From the NCBI GenBank assembly GCA_001910725.1, contig MJGA01000003.1, positions 1,612,001-1,676,000 of the forward strand: a stretch of DNA of 64,000 nt, read 5' to 3'. The notes beneath the pieces are model-generated. The model was not told where the DNA came from, did not search any database, and saw nothing but the letters and a program-made list of their open reading frames with translations. The stretch's first letter is position 1; every line of letters starts with the position of its first letter. Of the stretch, positions 24,101 to 35,339 are shown in pieces. The translations under genes and the position numbers were made by a program. This DNA is from Phanerodontia chrysosporium. Taxonomy: Eukaryota; Basidiomycota; Agaricomycetes; Polyporales; Phanerochaetaceae.

Positions 24101-25227
24101 TTAGTTAATGACAACGCCTCCATTGACGTGGATGACTTGTCCGCTGAAAAGAAGTCAGCATGCTATCTACACAACGCACCACCGGGGACTCACCTAATGT
24201 AGCTCGAATCCGCAGAGGCCAGGAAGACGAAGCAGGTAGCGATCTCAACCGGCTGTCCGGCGCGCTTCATGGGAACACTTGTACCGAATGTCTTGATACC
24301 GTCGTCCGTCATCGTGGCAGGACTGCATCATAGCGGTGAGCAACAAGAACTCAGCAGCATATAGAGAAAAAACTTACATCAAGGGGGTCCATATAGGGCC
24401 CGGCGCAACGGCATTGCACCTGATGCCCTTCTCGCCGACGACCTGGTTGCTGAGTGCCCTCATGAAAGCGATGATAGCACCCTTGGTAGCCGTGTAGTCC
24501 AAGAGCTCTGGATGGCCTACAGCCATGTTGATGGACGCGTTGAAGTTGATGCTCGGGTACGGGCTCTTCTCTAGGTACGGAATGGCAGCCTTCACGATGT
24601 AGAAGAACGAGTGGATGTTGGTGTCAAACGTGCGGAGCCACTGTTCGCTGGGCAGTTCCGTGATGTCGGTCACTGCGTTCTGGTTTCCGTGATTGAGCAC
24701 GCTGGCGCGATGTTACCAGTTAGCAAGGACCCCGCATCATCGCAGCACATATACCCACAGTATGTCAAGCTTGCCATTGTGCGCCTCTACGTGCTGAGAC
24801 ACAAGCTGGCGGCAGATGACCTCGTCTCGGAGGTCAGAGAGGACGGTCGCGACCTTTCGCTTGCCACCGGTCTTGTCGCGGATGTAGCGTTCCACCTCTT
24901 TGAGCTCCTCCTTCTCCTTCTCGGTGGCGTGCAGGGTGAGCTCAGCACCCTCGAGAGCTAGACGCGTGTCAGTCGACGCGTCTGCAGTGGACAAAGCGCG
25001 CATATACTCACCGAAAAGGATGGCCGTCGCCCTGCCGATACCGCTATCGGCGCCAGTAATAATGGCAGTGCGGCCCTCGAGCTTTCCGCGGCCTTGTAGG
25101 GCTTGCCATCGGCGGTGATGTCGTCGATGGGTGGCGGGTTGAGCTTCTTCTGGAGGCCGGGCGCGTTCTCCTGCCTCTGGAAGGGGACCTTGAAGCCGGG
25201 CTTGAACTGCTCTGGGACGTTAGACAT
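24101..25227 (-). CDS. Short-chain dehydrogenase/reductase of the general-stress (GSP39/YhxC-like) group, one apparent frameshift
   Basis: NAD(P)-dependent oxidoreductase of the group found in bacterial general-stress proteins and their fungal relatives. After an N-terminal extension (FQRQENAPGLQKKLNPPP) comes the cofactor loop ITGADSGIGRATA, then LVLNHGNQNAV, NASINMAVG with the active-site Ser, and LLDYTATKGAIIAF with the Tyr-x-x-x-Lys pair. IRCNAVAPGPIWTPLM and SGQVIHVNGGVV close the domain. About 300 aa in five exons. At about 25086 one G seems missing (PYKAA/KLEGRTAIITG), shifting the frame just before the cofactor loop. The frame on each side is conserved, so an error is more likely than a dead gene. 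A TATA element lies 55 bp upstream. Confidence 0.85.
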
Positions 25228-25280
25228 GGTGACGATGTGGTTTGTGAATGTGGGAGGCACTCACCGTTGGGCGTGGATCG

Positions 25281-25287
25281 TTATATA
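25281..25287 (-). promoter_or_regulatory. Putative TATA box of the SDR gene
   Basis: TATATAA on the minus strand about 55 bp upstream of the SDR start codon at 25227, in a GC-rich surrounding. The divergent VTA1 gene starts 126 bp to the other side, so this short region carries both promoters. Confidence 0.5.
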
Positions 25288-25412
25288 TGCTGGGCGCGGT
25301 CTGCGGTGCAGAACTGACGAAGGAGTTGGCGCGTGACGTCAGACGAGCAGCGCAAAGCGTCACTGCTTGGTGTGCATCGCCACGTGGGAACTTCGCTTGA
25401 CCTCCGTCGACA

Positions 25413-26914
25413 ATGTCTCTCCTCTCCTTGCCGCCAGTCCCGCCAGAACTCAAGAGCATCACACCCTTTCTCCAGCGCGCCGAAGAGCTCAAGACACAGG
25501 ACCCCGTCATCGCCTACTGGTGTACGTTTCACACCCGTATCGTATCGTCTGCGGTGCCGACGTCGCCTCCCAGGTGCCTACTATGCTGCGCAGGTCGGCA
25601 TCGCCCTCAAGCTCAAGGACAATGCCGCGCGCATGTTCTTGTTGCATCTGCTTGAGATGCTTGAGAAGATGAAGGCAGACATAGGCCCCAACGATGCTAT
25701 CGACGATGAGGCCGCGAGTAGCGCATATGTCGAGAACTTTGCGCTACGCGTCTTTGCAGCTGCGGATAACGAGGATCGGAAGGGTGTGGCGACACGGTAC
25801 GTAGCAGCTTGAGTGGTATGCAGTGCATCGTGGTTGACCTTCTGAATGCGTCAGACTGACCGCGAAGAAGTTCCTAGCGGCCGCGAACTTCCTCGAGGTC
25901 TTGAACGTATTCAACTCGACTGCAGATGCTCCAGCCACAACCATCAACGCACCAGAGAAAATACGCTACGCAAAGTGGAAGGCTGCTGATATTGCCAAAG
26001 CGTTTAGGGAGGGACGCAAGCCGACTCCAGGAGGAGCAAACGAGCCGCAGCCTGAAGAAGCCCCTCCTGCGCCGAGTCCCGAACCCAACGTTGCACGCAC
26101 CGACAGCGTGTCCCCACCGGCCATTCACCGATCAACGCCCCCTCCTGGCTTCATCTCAGACCTTCCCCAAGCATCTCCGCCCTCAGACACCTTTGTAGGA
26201 CCTCCTCACGGACTTGCTGATCCTCGAGACAGCGTCACCAGTCCGGGAGCATGGAGCACAATGGCTACACCGGGGACGCCTGGGGAGGGGTTCCCATCCA
26301 TCTCAGACGATGCCCGCACGAAAGGCTCCTCTCTGAGGAAAGCTTGGGTGAGCGGGGAGTTGGAAGGCAAGAGCGAAGACGAGATCGATGAGCAGGCAGC
26401 TTCAGATAGTCACGTTACTGGGAATCCCAACCCTCCGCCTACTGAATCCAAGACCGTCCGCTTCACTCCCTCCACGATAGGTGGCATGACACCCTCGACT
26501 GTGGAGCATGCGGACAGTCCATTCCTGCCTCCCCCGCCGCCACCAGCCCCGAGCTTTGCTCCAAGTGCCCCGCCGGTCGGACAGGCTCCCCCGCCTGCTG
26601 TCGGCGGCGGGACCCCACCAAGCTTCGTACCTTACTCGCAACAGCCCTTCGCACCACCACCACCGCCGCCTCCCGTTGCCCCTCCCTCCTCGAGCGGATA
26701 TCCTGCTGCCCCGATGCCCATCTTGTCGCAACCTCAGGCACATATACCCCCAGCAGTCCAGGCGACTGTCACATCCCCGCCCGAGGAACTCACGCCATCG
26801 ATGATCACAAAGATACAGAAACACTGCAAGTTTGCGATTTCCGCGCTTGACTACGAGGACGCCGAGACTGCGAGGAAGGAGCTGCGAGCCGCCCTAAGAA
26901 TGCTCGGAGGGTGA
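25413..26914 (+). CDS. VTA1: VTA1 / LIP5 homologue, activator of Vps4 in the ESCRT pathway
   Basis: Binds ESCRT-III subunits and stimulates the AAA-ATPase Vps4 during multivesicular-body formation at endosomes. Three exons, about 450 aa. The N-terminal helical MIT-like region begins LPPVPPELKSITPFLQRAEEL and AYWCAYYAAQVGIAL, and continues to KKFLAAANFLEVL and PEKIRYAKWKAADIAKAFREG. A long Pro-rich linker with polyproline runs follows (near 26040-26800). The C-terminal Vps4-binding segment is MITKIQKHCKFAISALDYEDAETARKEL in outline, ending RMLGG, as in other Vta1 proteins. Introns split Cys-Ala of YWCAYY and an Arg before LTAKK. Identification rests on both conserved ends. Confidence 0.92.
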
Positions 26915-27017
26915 GAGCGGACGACTTGTAGATTGAAGTCGTGGTTTTGTCCGGGTAACTGACATGTATTGTACACGGGTATCGAGATATAAAGATGAGG
27001 ATCCGGAGAGGTATCTA

Positions 27018-28378
27018 TTATATTGGCGAATGATCGGGACTTTCCGTCCGTGGTATGTTGAGCTTCTGTAGGGCGGTATGAAGCTGGCTCGGGGCGACAT
27101 GCGGCGAGAAGAGAGAGCCAGGGGATCCAGGATCGGCTGTGAACGTTGGCGACGGGCTGCTGAAGATAGTAGTCACAGAGTCCTTGGTGTTGTTTCTCGT
27201 TGCGAATTCCATCGTGGGTGTTGGCAGAGCATGGAACGTAGTGAGAGCCTGTGAGAGGTCTCCGAGCTGCAACAGAGATCCGGATCAGACGTCTGCTCGC
27301 CTGCTGCACAAGCCATCGCACCTTGTTCATGATGTTGCCGATAGAGTCGTGTCTGCCGGCGAACGCCTGGGTGAGATTTGCAAACTCAGAGTCTCTCTCG
27401 CGCTGCTTGTCCTCCTCTTCCTCGGCGGGGTCCGGCCACTCGCCGGTGAGGATGTTCTCCGTCGGCGTGCGGGTGTGCGCCCTCTTGAGGACACGTCCAT
27501 CGGCGATGCCCTCCATGTGTGCATGCATGACGGCGATCTCGCTCTGGAGCTCGCGTATGCGGCCGAGCTGGGCCCAGAGCTCGTCCTTGCTCTGCTCAAA
27601 GGTGCCCGCGGGGGCGTCGCCGTCGTCCGGCGGGGTGCGCGGCGGGAGCACGTACGCGAGCCCGCCCGAGAAGGGGTCGTAGACGGGCTCGGGCGAGCCG
27701 TCGGACGTCGGCGGCGACGTCTGCGTGGCGGGGCTCGGGCCGGCGTCCTGCGCGTGGTTCGGCGTCGTCACCGCGGGCCCCGAGAGCTGGCTCGGGCCGA
27801 CGCGCGGGGTGCGCCCTTGGAGCTCGGCGAGGACGGCGTCGTGCGGGGTGGCGAGCGCAGCGGTGACGGCGCGCTCGAGGCCGGGCCTGGCGCTGGCGGC
27901 GTTGCGCTGGCGGGGAGCGCGGTGCCTGGCGTCGGGACGGTCGCCTGTTCACGTTCAGGAGGGAGCGGTGCGTTGTGGTTAGCTCTGGGAGTTAGCCATG
28001 ACTTGGGCAGCATAGACGCCATGAATGATAGCTGGTGGTACTGGCGGGAGTTACTGTGTACCTCAAGGGCGGTCTCGACGTTTGATGGCGGCGTGTGAAT
28101 GATCGTCACCGACACTGGCTGCTGATCCGGGCCAAACTTGCTCCACCCGCCGCTTCACTCCGACACTCTGTCGTACGGACGTTGCTGTGGACTTGAGGCT
28201 GCACAGGACTGGCTGCGAGGCTCGCTGCAGCCCGAGGTGATGGGTGGTGGGTCATCGATGACGCACTGGATGATGTCGAGCTGGCCGCTCGTTCGGACGC
28301 CGTGTGTTGGGCAGGCGGAGATGTCGGGGACGGTGCGAGATGCGGGCCTGTGGTGACTGATCGAGGCGGGCAACGCAT
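27018..28378 (-). CDS. Unrecognised coiled-coil protein, one apparent frameshift
   Basis: I do not recognise the family. The best model begins MRCPPRSVTTGPHL (28378), crosses a probable 1-nt loss at about 28146 (SEAAG/WSKFGPDQQ), and continues PVSVTIIHTPPSNVETALE. An intron with an inner acceptor (CGCCAG) follows, then SARPGLERAVTAAL. A Pro/Ser-rich linker leads to a short coiled coil (SKDELWAQLGRIRELQSEIAVMH in outline). The end is FANLTQAFAGRHDSIGNIM, a 52-nt intron, LGDLSQALTTFHAL, and a tail ending ESPDHSPI. Length about 370 aa; no membrane segment. It converges with VTA1 with about 100 bp between stops. Start and first exon are uncertain. Confidence 0.5.
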
Positions 28379-30066
28379 CGGACAGCTGTCGGCAGCCCCG
28401 AGCGGAGTCGCCCAGGAACCTTGGCCCGTCCTGCTCGCCTCTAGCCTCCGTCGGCCACCGCGGTCAACGTGACAGGCGCACCTGTGGCCCTCTGCTCCGA
28501 GCCTAGCGGTAGCACCGCCGCCGCTCCGAGCTCCCCTGTCTCCCATGGTATGTGCCCGTCTAGCTTCTCTAGTTTCCGTCCTTTCACGCGATTCTCTCGC
28601 ACCGCCGCGGCCCCTTGGCCTCCCTTGGGCCGCGAACATAGGCCATTACTGTAATGGAACAAACATCACCGACATCCCCGAGATCCCCCTGATAAGTTCT
28701 TCCTGCGAGCTCGCCGTGTCAAACCATGACGGCAAACACAGAAAGTCGCTTGCCTGCCAGTGCGCGAACGCCCCGCTCTTTGTCAACCGTCGGGCGTGCT
28801 GCGCTTAGAGGTACGGTATGTCAATCTAGTTTCTCGCGTTGTCAGCACAACTCATGCTACACTGTAGTCGGCATCATGCATCTTCTCCTTGCTCGTCGCG
28901 GACACAATATTACCATTCCGCTGACCGCGACACGGACGACGCCGCCGCACCTAGCGTCCCATGGCTTCTCGTCAAGCGGCCGTCCGACGGTGCACAGAGC
29001 CCATCGCGTTCTTGCCGGCGGCCTCGAATGCCGTAGCGTGCCAAGCTTCGACTTCATGTTCGCATGTCTTCTGGACACCGGCGGCCTGCCGCAAGATCGC
29101 CGCTCCGGCGACCTGCCTTTTCTCTTTGCTAGCAAGACCCTTGCCAGACGGTTCTCACCCGAGGCTGCAGGCCCTGTATCGACACCCCGCGCGCCTCGTC
29201 AAATTCGCCGCGGCAGGCCGTCCTCCGCACAGGCTCTGTCGCCGCCTCAGCGAGTATGTGTGCCCTGCTGTGCCCTATCTAGCGGCCGCGATTGCACAGC
29301 GAATATAAGCCTACGCTGCCTGGAGGCCCGTGTGCTTTATCGCGCCTCGACAGCCGTCGCAACCTGCCTTGTGTCCCCTGCCATGACCGTGCTCGCCTGC
29401 GCCGCAGAGACCGTCTACGGATTGTGATGCATCACGCGCCCCGGGACATTCTGCTCCGAGGCCCGTCACTCCAGAGAAGCCCCCCGCCGCTGCTCGTCTT
29501 CTCTTCTCCCACCTTCTCCCTCCAAATCTGCCCCAATCTCTGCCAGATCCCGCATACTGTATCGTATCTTCGCTGGGACCATGCCCAGATCCCCTGATGC
29601 CCATCGTGCAATCTTACCCGTGGCCCTTCGAAATCTGATACGGCCAGGCGAGCAGGTCGCTCTATCAACCGAGGTGCTGGCGCCGCCGCGGTGCGGAACC
29701 TCTCGAGAATCCGACTGCGTATGGCAAGGCCTAGAGTTTGCGTCCTGCACTCTGGAAGGTTCAATTATGCTGCCAACGTGTGGAGCCTCTATTACGCGCA
29801 AGGTGTTCAAGAGCACGCCCATCCAACCGCCTGTCATCGCGTGCTGACGTGCCAAAGTCCATGCAAGGATAGCCCTGCGATCTTCATGACCTCCTCCACC
29901 GTCACGCCACGGCTGTCCACTGAGCGAGCAAGAAAGAAGGTGTATTACGAGCACGAGTATCAAGAATACATAGCGAATAAGGTACACGACAGCGTCCCAA
30001 GAAATGACAGTTATTAGCACATCTACGGCTAAGGTAACGGGTCTAGACAGTTCGCGGCGACGGCGA
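28379..30066. other. Long intergenic region without a supported gene
   Basis: About 1.7 kb. The largest open frames (28726-29427 plus; a minus frame reaching 29466) lack recognisable domains, and the minus one is a continuation of a wrong frame of the neighbouring REXO4-like gene. A gene with several introns or a long non-coding transcript could be hidden here, but nothing positive supports it. Confidence 0.35.
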
Positions 30067-30926
30067 TCACAGGTAGCACCGCGAGAACGTGCTCGGCGGC
30101 AGGTAGGCAGGCCAGTGTCCGCTCGACACGGCGCCCTCCCAGTCGGCCGCGTGCGAGCGGTACAGGTCGAGGGCGGCGCGGGCATTTTCGAGCTGTGCGC
30201 AGCGGGGGCAACCGCGGCTGGCGTCAGCGACACGGACGCGCACGCAGGAGGTGCCGAGAGACGCACCGGACACAGGACGCCCGTGTCCTGGATGCGCCGC
30301 CGCATGAGGCGCCAGGTGAGCGTGGCGAGCCCGACGAGCTGCGTCGCCTGCAACGCGTTGCGGAACGGCTGGTACAGCCCGACGTCGCGCGTGTGCACGG
30401 CCGGGTGCGGGATGCCGAGCACTGGCGGGGGCGGCGCGTCAGGGTGCGCTGCGCATACATGGGGCCTGGAGAGACGCACCAGACAGGTCGAGCCAGAGGC
30501 TGTGGCCGACGACGACCTTGCCCCGGAGCAGGTTGGCGACCTGCATCTGCACGGTGCTGAACGCGAGCGCGCCACCTGCGCGAAGAGGGAGGAGAGGTTA
30601 GGTTTTTTTTTTGGACGGCCAGAGGATGGTGTCCGCTGGGGAACATACTGTCAGGGTGCAAGTTCTCGGCGGTAATCCCGGTCGTAGCGGTACGGTAGTC
30701 CGTGACGGTGTTCGTCGGCAGGACATAATGATCGTACAACTCCTGGCCCCTATAGTCGACAATCGAGACGCGCCTGGGCAGGGATGACAGTCAGTACCGC
30801 GGTTGGTTGGCAGAGGAAGGATAAATACGCAAGCATGGACGTGCAGCCGCCTGCGCCAATGCCGACCACTGCGCAGGACAGCGCGACGATCTGTTCCGGC
30901 GATGGAGGTGCGTACTTGGTGCTCAT
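30067..30926 (-). CDS. REXO4/ISG20-like 3'-5' exonuclease domain protein with degenerate active site
   Basis: Five exons give about 200 aa that follow the REXO4-type exonuclease fold throughout: TSMLARVSIVDYRGQELYDHYVLP, VTDYRTATTGITAENL, FSTVQMQVANLLRGKVVVGH, HTRDVGLYQPF and ENARAALDLYRSHAADWE in outline. Active relatives start with LDCEMVG, carrying the first Asp and Glu of the DEDDh set; here the same place reads LSCAVVG, so both are gone. The second Asp is kept (GHSLWLDL). In the third motif the usual His..Asp-Ala reads LCPLENA, so His and Asp are replaced by Leu and Asn. All introns are normal GT-AG and the frame is intact, which argues for a maintained non-catalytic protein over a decaying copy. 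Start 30926 (MSTKYAPPSPEQIV) is close to the domain. Confidence 0.78.
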
Positions 30927-31355
30927 CGCGTGCTTTTCGAGGAGTCAGCTCTGCTGCTCCAGACCACCCTCGAGGCCAGCCTAGTATTTCTAACATGTGT
31001 AGGACTTCCATTCCGTTTGGCAGCTGGCGACTCAAGAAAGCCGCGGAGAGAGACTTGACATCGAGGAGCAAGACGCGAAGTTCAACCAGCTCGAAAGAGC
31101 CCCAGCAGAGCAATTAATCAAGGTGCCGCCTCGCCGATTGGGTCGGATGTCAGGCAGCGAGAACACTCGCCGCAAAATAGAGGAGAGATCCTCAGCTGCA
31201 TCTCGTCGATCCTTTGACACGGGGGAGAGCAGAAACGAAGTTTGGTAGCAAGTGCTCGGCGCAGGGACGTGGTCCTCAGTGCATGGAGCGTGTGGCGTTC
31301 TGCGCCACAAAAGCTTAATTCGCGCCCACAGCGGTTCCTAACCGGTCTCTTTCTA
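30927..31355. other. Intergenic region, no supported gene
   Basis: About 430 bp between the start of the REXO4-like gene and the stop of the downstream minus-strand gene. Short open frames only. Confidence 0.4.
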
Positions 31356-33640
31356 TTATGTACTCTCCGTGCCGACGTCCCGACTAGATACATGCACCGT
31401 CCCGCCACCGCTGGTCCCCGCCTTCTTCTTCTCCTGCTTGCGAACTCGCAGCTGCTCCAGGCGCTTGCGCAGCGGGATCCAGTACTCGTCCAACTCTCGC
31501 GCGGGCAGGATTCTGTGGAACGGAGGCCGCTCCGGCGTGCCCGCGGGTCGCTGCTGCCCGGACACCTCCCGCATGAGGTCTACGCCGTCCTGGCGCGCGC
31601 GCTCCGCGTCGTGCTCTTTAAAGACGCGCTCCGCGTGGCGCAGGTTGCGCTCCTTCAGCGCCAGCCATGCGAGGCGCCACCGTACGCGCTCGTCCACGAC
31701 GTCCGCCCCGTACCGCCGTCGGAACTCTTCCACAAGGCCCATCGCCGCCGTGCCGCAGTGCGCGACCGTCCGCAAGGAGTTGATCAGGTACAGCAGCGTC
31801 GTCGAGTCCGGTGCCAGGTCCGGGTGCAGGCGCAGGAGCTTTGCCAGGGTGCGGCGAGCGAGGTAGTGCCCCGACAGGTGGGGCTTACTCGACACTAGCT
31901 GCGCGTGCACAATGTTCATGCACGCGCGGCGTAGCGCGGGTGAAAGCTGTGGAGGCAACGTCTTGAAGTACGACTCCGTCGCATCAAATGCCGCGCGTGG
32001 GTTGTTCGTTCGCATGTACCACTTCACCAGCATCAAAGTCACCCTCGGAGGCATCCTCGCGGATTGTTCGGGGGTCAGAGCAGGTGGATGACGCATAAGG
32101 GTATCAAATCGGGCTTGCTCGACGGCCATTTCTGGTGGAGGAGGCTCTAGTTGCTTTCTTGGACGGAGCACCACCTCATCGATGTCGTCTACGCGATCAC
32201 GCCTCCTCCAGAGAAGATTGTCTGGAGGTGCTTCCGCCGCTGGAGCCTCTGCAACGGATGTCGAGACTGCACCGAGGGTCGGATGGAAGAAGGTACCCTC
32301 TGCTACGCGAGGCATACTCGGCGAGGAGTCCCAGTCACCGTACGACGCGTTCAAAGCCTGGAAAGATAACGTCGACGCGTCTGGAGAAACCACACCCACG
32401 TCCGGTCGGCTATCAACGTCGTCTGGACGAGGCTCTGAACTCGGCAAAGGCGCTGCAGTGGCATCGGTCTTCTCGGCTTCAAGGCTCGCTCGCAACGCCC
32501 GCATACGTGCCAGAAATCGGCTGCGCTCCTCCGCGGCCTCCGCATCCAGCATCGGCGGAATGTTGTGATGCGATGTTCCGAGAAACTCTAACCAGATCGG
32601 TAGCGGTACGCTCCCGGACGCGCTCTCATCCTTCCATGCCTGCTCCCAGTAGCCTCGGCGGATGAGCAGACGCGCCCGCAGCACCCGCGTCTCCATGTTA
32701 CCGAACCCGCGTTCGACCATCTCATCGAGGAGACCGGACGCGATGTCGAATTGGCCGGTCCCGATGGCGATAGATATTAGGTAGTTGAAGCTTGCTGTAG
32801 ATTGGAGGTGGGAATAGACGTTGTGATATCGTAGTAGAAGGGACAACGGTCGCGTCGAGCCTGCCGACTTCGGGTGGGCGAGGTAGATCAAGTGATGGTA
32901 TAGTCCGGTCCTAGATGTTGGCGCCTTCGCGACGCGGATAGTGGGGTCGGTGCAAGCAATGGCGATGGTGGGTGCGTCGCCCGCTTCCTCTAGTTCGTCG
33001 AGAATCTCGTCCCACCTTGGGCCGTCCCATGGCGGATCGTCTTCGTACTCCCGATGAGCTTCCACAGCATCCTTGCGAGGCGAGCGAGCCACGTTTACGA
33101 GCAGCGGATCCGTAACTACGCAAGACTCCTTTGCAACAGCAGTAGCAGACCGAGTGGCGGGTTCTTCGACTTCAGTGACAGAAATTGCGTGCGGGACGTC
33201 CTCGGGCTTCGGGTCGACCACGGGCGCGGGCCCTGCAGAGGACGCGACTGGGGGTACGTCATCCACGTAGAACTCCTCGCTCTCCAGCCAGTCCTGCGGT
33301 TCAAAGTCATCGTACAAGTTCGGGTTTGCAGGCGGGGGAGTATTTTCCAACCGGGCGGCGGCTTCGAGTGGGCTTCTACAAAATGAACAATTTGACTCGC
33401 GCTAAACGTATGTCGTGGCACTCACCGAAATCCGGCCGCCCACTGTGCAATCACGCCTGTGGAGCTTTCACCGTCCTTGCGCTCCAGTCGAGGGAAGGCA
33501 ACGGTGCTCTTGGTAGGGACAGTGTGGTGGAACGAGCGTGCCGGTCTCGTCCGGACCCAGGCGCGACCGGCAGCGGCTTGGAGGATGGAGAACAGAGGTG
33601 CGGAGGTTATATCCGTGCGACGAGTAGCATGATGGAGCAT
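31356..33640 (-). CDS. Predicted mitochondrial helical-repeat (PPR-like) protein
   Basis: Two exons, about 740 aa. The first exon encodes a basic, Ser/Ala-rich, acid-free leader (MLHHATRRTDITSAPLFSIL, RAWVRTRPARSFHHT) typical of a mitochondrial presequence; a 51-nt intron follows GFR. The body has alpha-helical pairs of the tetratrico-/pentatricopeptide kind: STASFNYLISIAIGTGQFD, IASGLLDEMVERGFGN, MLVKWYMRTNNPRAAFDATE, TLLYLINSLRTVAHCG. These suggest an RNA-binding organellar expression factor. Individual PPR motifs were not scored, so the family name is tentative. The tail is Lys-rich (RKQEKKKAG). A long disordered acidic segment (residues about 75-160) separates leader and repeats. Confidence 0.6.
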
Positions 33641-33960
33641 GCATGGACATTCCAGTAGTCGGCCGGGGACGCTCTCGAGACCGCAATTTCTGCCGTTGTC
33701 GACTCTCGTGCTGAGCTGGTCACTCTTGCAAGAATCCTCGCTTGATCGGAACCGACCACGTGCACACGGCGCCTATAAACACCGGCTCGCAGAAATAGCA
33801 AGGCTGTATATTCGTGTCCAGGAGTACAAAGGCCAGTGTTCGATTAATGGTACTATGCAAGGGGAGCCCAATGGCAGAGATGGTACATGACGAGACAGTT
33901 ATGATGATGGCAACGAAGAATATATGGAAAGTGTGCTGCATGAAACCGACGCTCGACTAT
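33641..33960. other. Intergenic region, no supported gene
   Basis: About 320 bp: promoter side of the mitochondrial helical-repeat gene and 3' side of the Cut8 gene. Nothing recognisable. Confidence 0.4.
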
Positions 33961-35235
33961 TCAGTGCTCGTCCATCTGCTGTCGTCCCACCAGCCATCCC
34001 ACTCTTGACACCCACTGGTCTCGTACCTCCCGCATGGCCTCCAGGCCATGTCCTTTTGCTTGTGCGAGATCGTCCAAGCCTCGCTCCCAGCTCCGCACCG
34101 TCTCCTGCCCAAACATACCGCCCTCGCGATTGACAACGTGGTCGACGCGATCTACCCAGGACTTCCACTCCACGAGAAGCCGAGGAAGCAGTAGTGGGAG
34201 TATCGCCGACTGTGTCAGCGATGGTTGCAGAAGAATGTGGCTCATCAATGTCTGCAAGAAGATGAACGTCTCCGAAGGGTGCGACTTGTCCTTATGTTGT
34301 GATTGCAGTGCTGACGCATGCGACTGCACGTGTGGGGCCGGATGTGTGGCGCTTGTCTCTGCAAGCGAGGTGGATTCGGAATACGAGAAATAAGGAAGGT
34401 AAGAGAAGCAAGCAGACACGAAGTCTTGCACGTGCGGACGAAGACGGGAGAGTATGTATTCTTCGCGCATGCCGGACGAGTGAGGGCTGTCTGAAGCTTG
34501 GCCAAAAGATGAGGGCGTGCAACACCGAATCCACTGAATGCTGAAGGTCGATTGCTACCGAATGTAGCCATGGTACCGCCGAACGACGTGCCGGGTCCAC
34601 CGAATGAGGCGTTAGAGTACGGGAAAGCATCAAGCAACTTGCGTGCGGACTTCTCGATTACTTGTGTCGCAGCCTCGAGAGTCGGGCGAGGAATCAAGGA
34701 AAGTACTGAAGCCTTGAGGAACGGGTGGGTTGTGATCAAGGACGTCAGGACAGGAAGTAGAGTTTCGCGTGGTAGGCTTGCTACATGCGCACGTCAGTTA
34801 GTGGCAGAATACAGACATGCGTTAGCCCATACCTAGCAGAACGCCGACATCTACATCATTTCCATCTGGACTGTTCGAGCCGTCCTGGCCACCCCTCGAG
34901 TCTTTCGAACCCGCGACGATTGCAGGAGTTGTCCGTGCGCGTTTCGGGGCGGCGCGTTTCGGCCGTTCAGGCGTAGGGCTGCGTTCCATTGACTCGTCTG
35001 CTGATTGTCCATCTTCATCGTGATCGTATCGACGCTTCGCAATCCGGTTTTGAGGGGAGTTCGTGAAGATCGTAGGAAAACCGGAGGCAGAGCGTTGCAG
35101 GGGTGCATGGCTCCAGGACGGGTTTACGGGCTGAGTGGAAAGTCCGAAGCCAAAGCCGAGAGGAGATGGGGCGTGGTTTACAGGACGGTGAGGGAAAGAG
35201 ACTTGATGTGGAGGTTGTGCTAATACATGGGCCAT
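33961..35235 (-). CDS. Cut8/STS1 family, nuclear tethering factor of the proteasome; one apparent frameshift
   Basis: Cut8/Sts1 anchors 26S proteasomes at the nuclear envelope and is itself turned over by them. N-terminal segment is disordered with a basic patch (RPKRAAPKRARTTP) that could be a nuclear signal. The conserved helical domain begins SLPRETLLPVLTSLITTHP, then VLSLIPRPTLEAATQVIE and KLLDAFPYSNASFGG. The six-helix bundle continues as EYILSRLRPHVQDFVSACFS, FLQTLMSHILLQPSL and WVDRVDHVVNREGGMFG. Between the halves, at about 34473, one G is missing (ALTRP/MREEY), shifting the frame. A 52-nt intron joins GVLLA to SLPRE. Start at 35235 (MAHVLAQPP); an upstream in-frame Met exists at 35295. 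About 415 aa. Confidence 0.82.
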
Positions 35236-35339
35236 GGTAGTATGCAGCTGGTCGTGAACACGGTCGAATGCAATTAGCGGATGGCCGCGCCTCACTGACG
35301 CCGCCTGCCCTAATTAAACACCACGTGACGTATACGAAG

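Noticed and set aside
28726..29427. 233-codon plus-strand open frame
   Set aside because: Composition is Arg/Ala/Ser-rich as expected from GC-rich non-coding DNA; no motif, no supporting splice pattern.
29466..30575. 369-codon minus-strand open frame
   Set aside because: Its upper part overlaps the REXO4-like gene, partly in the correct frame, but it reads through introns and the real stop; the lower part has no domain.
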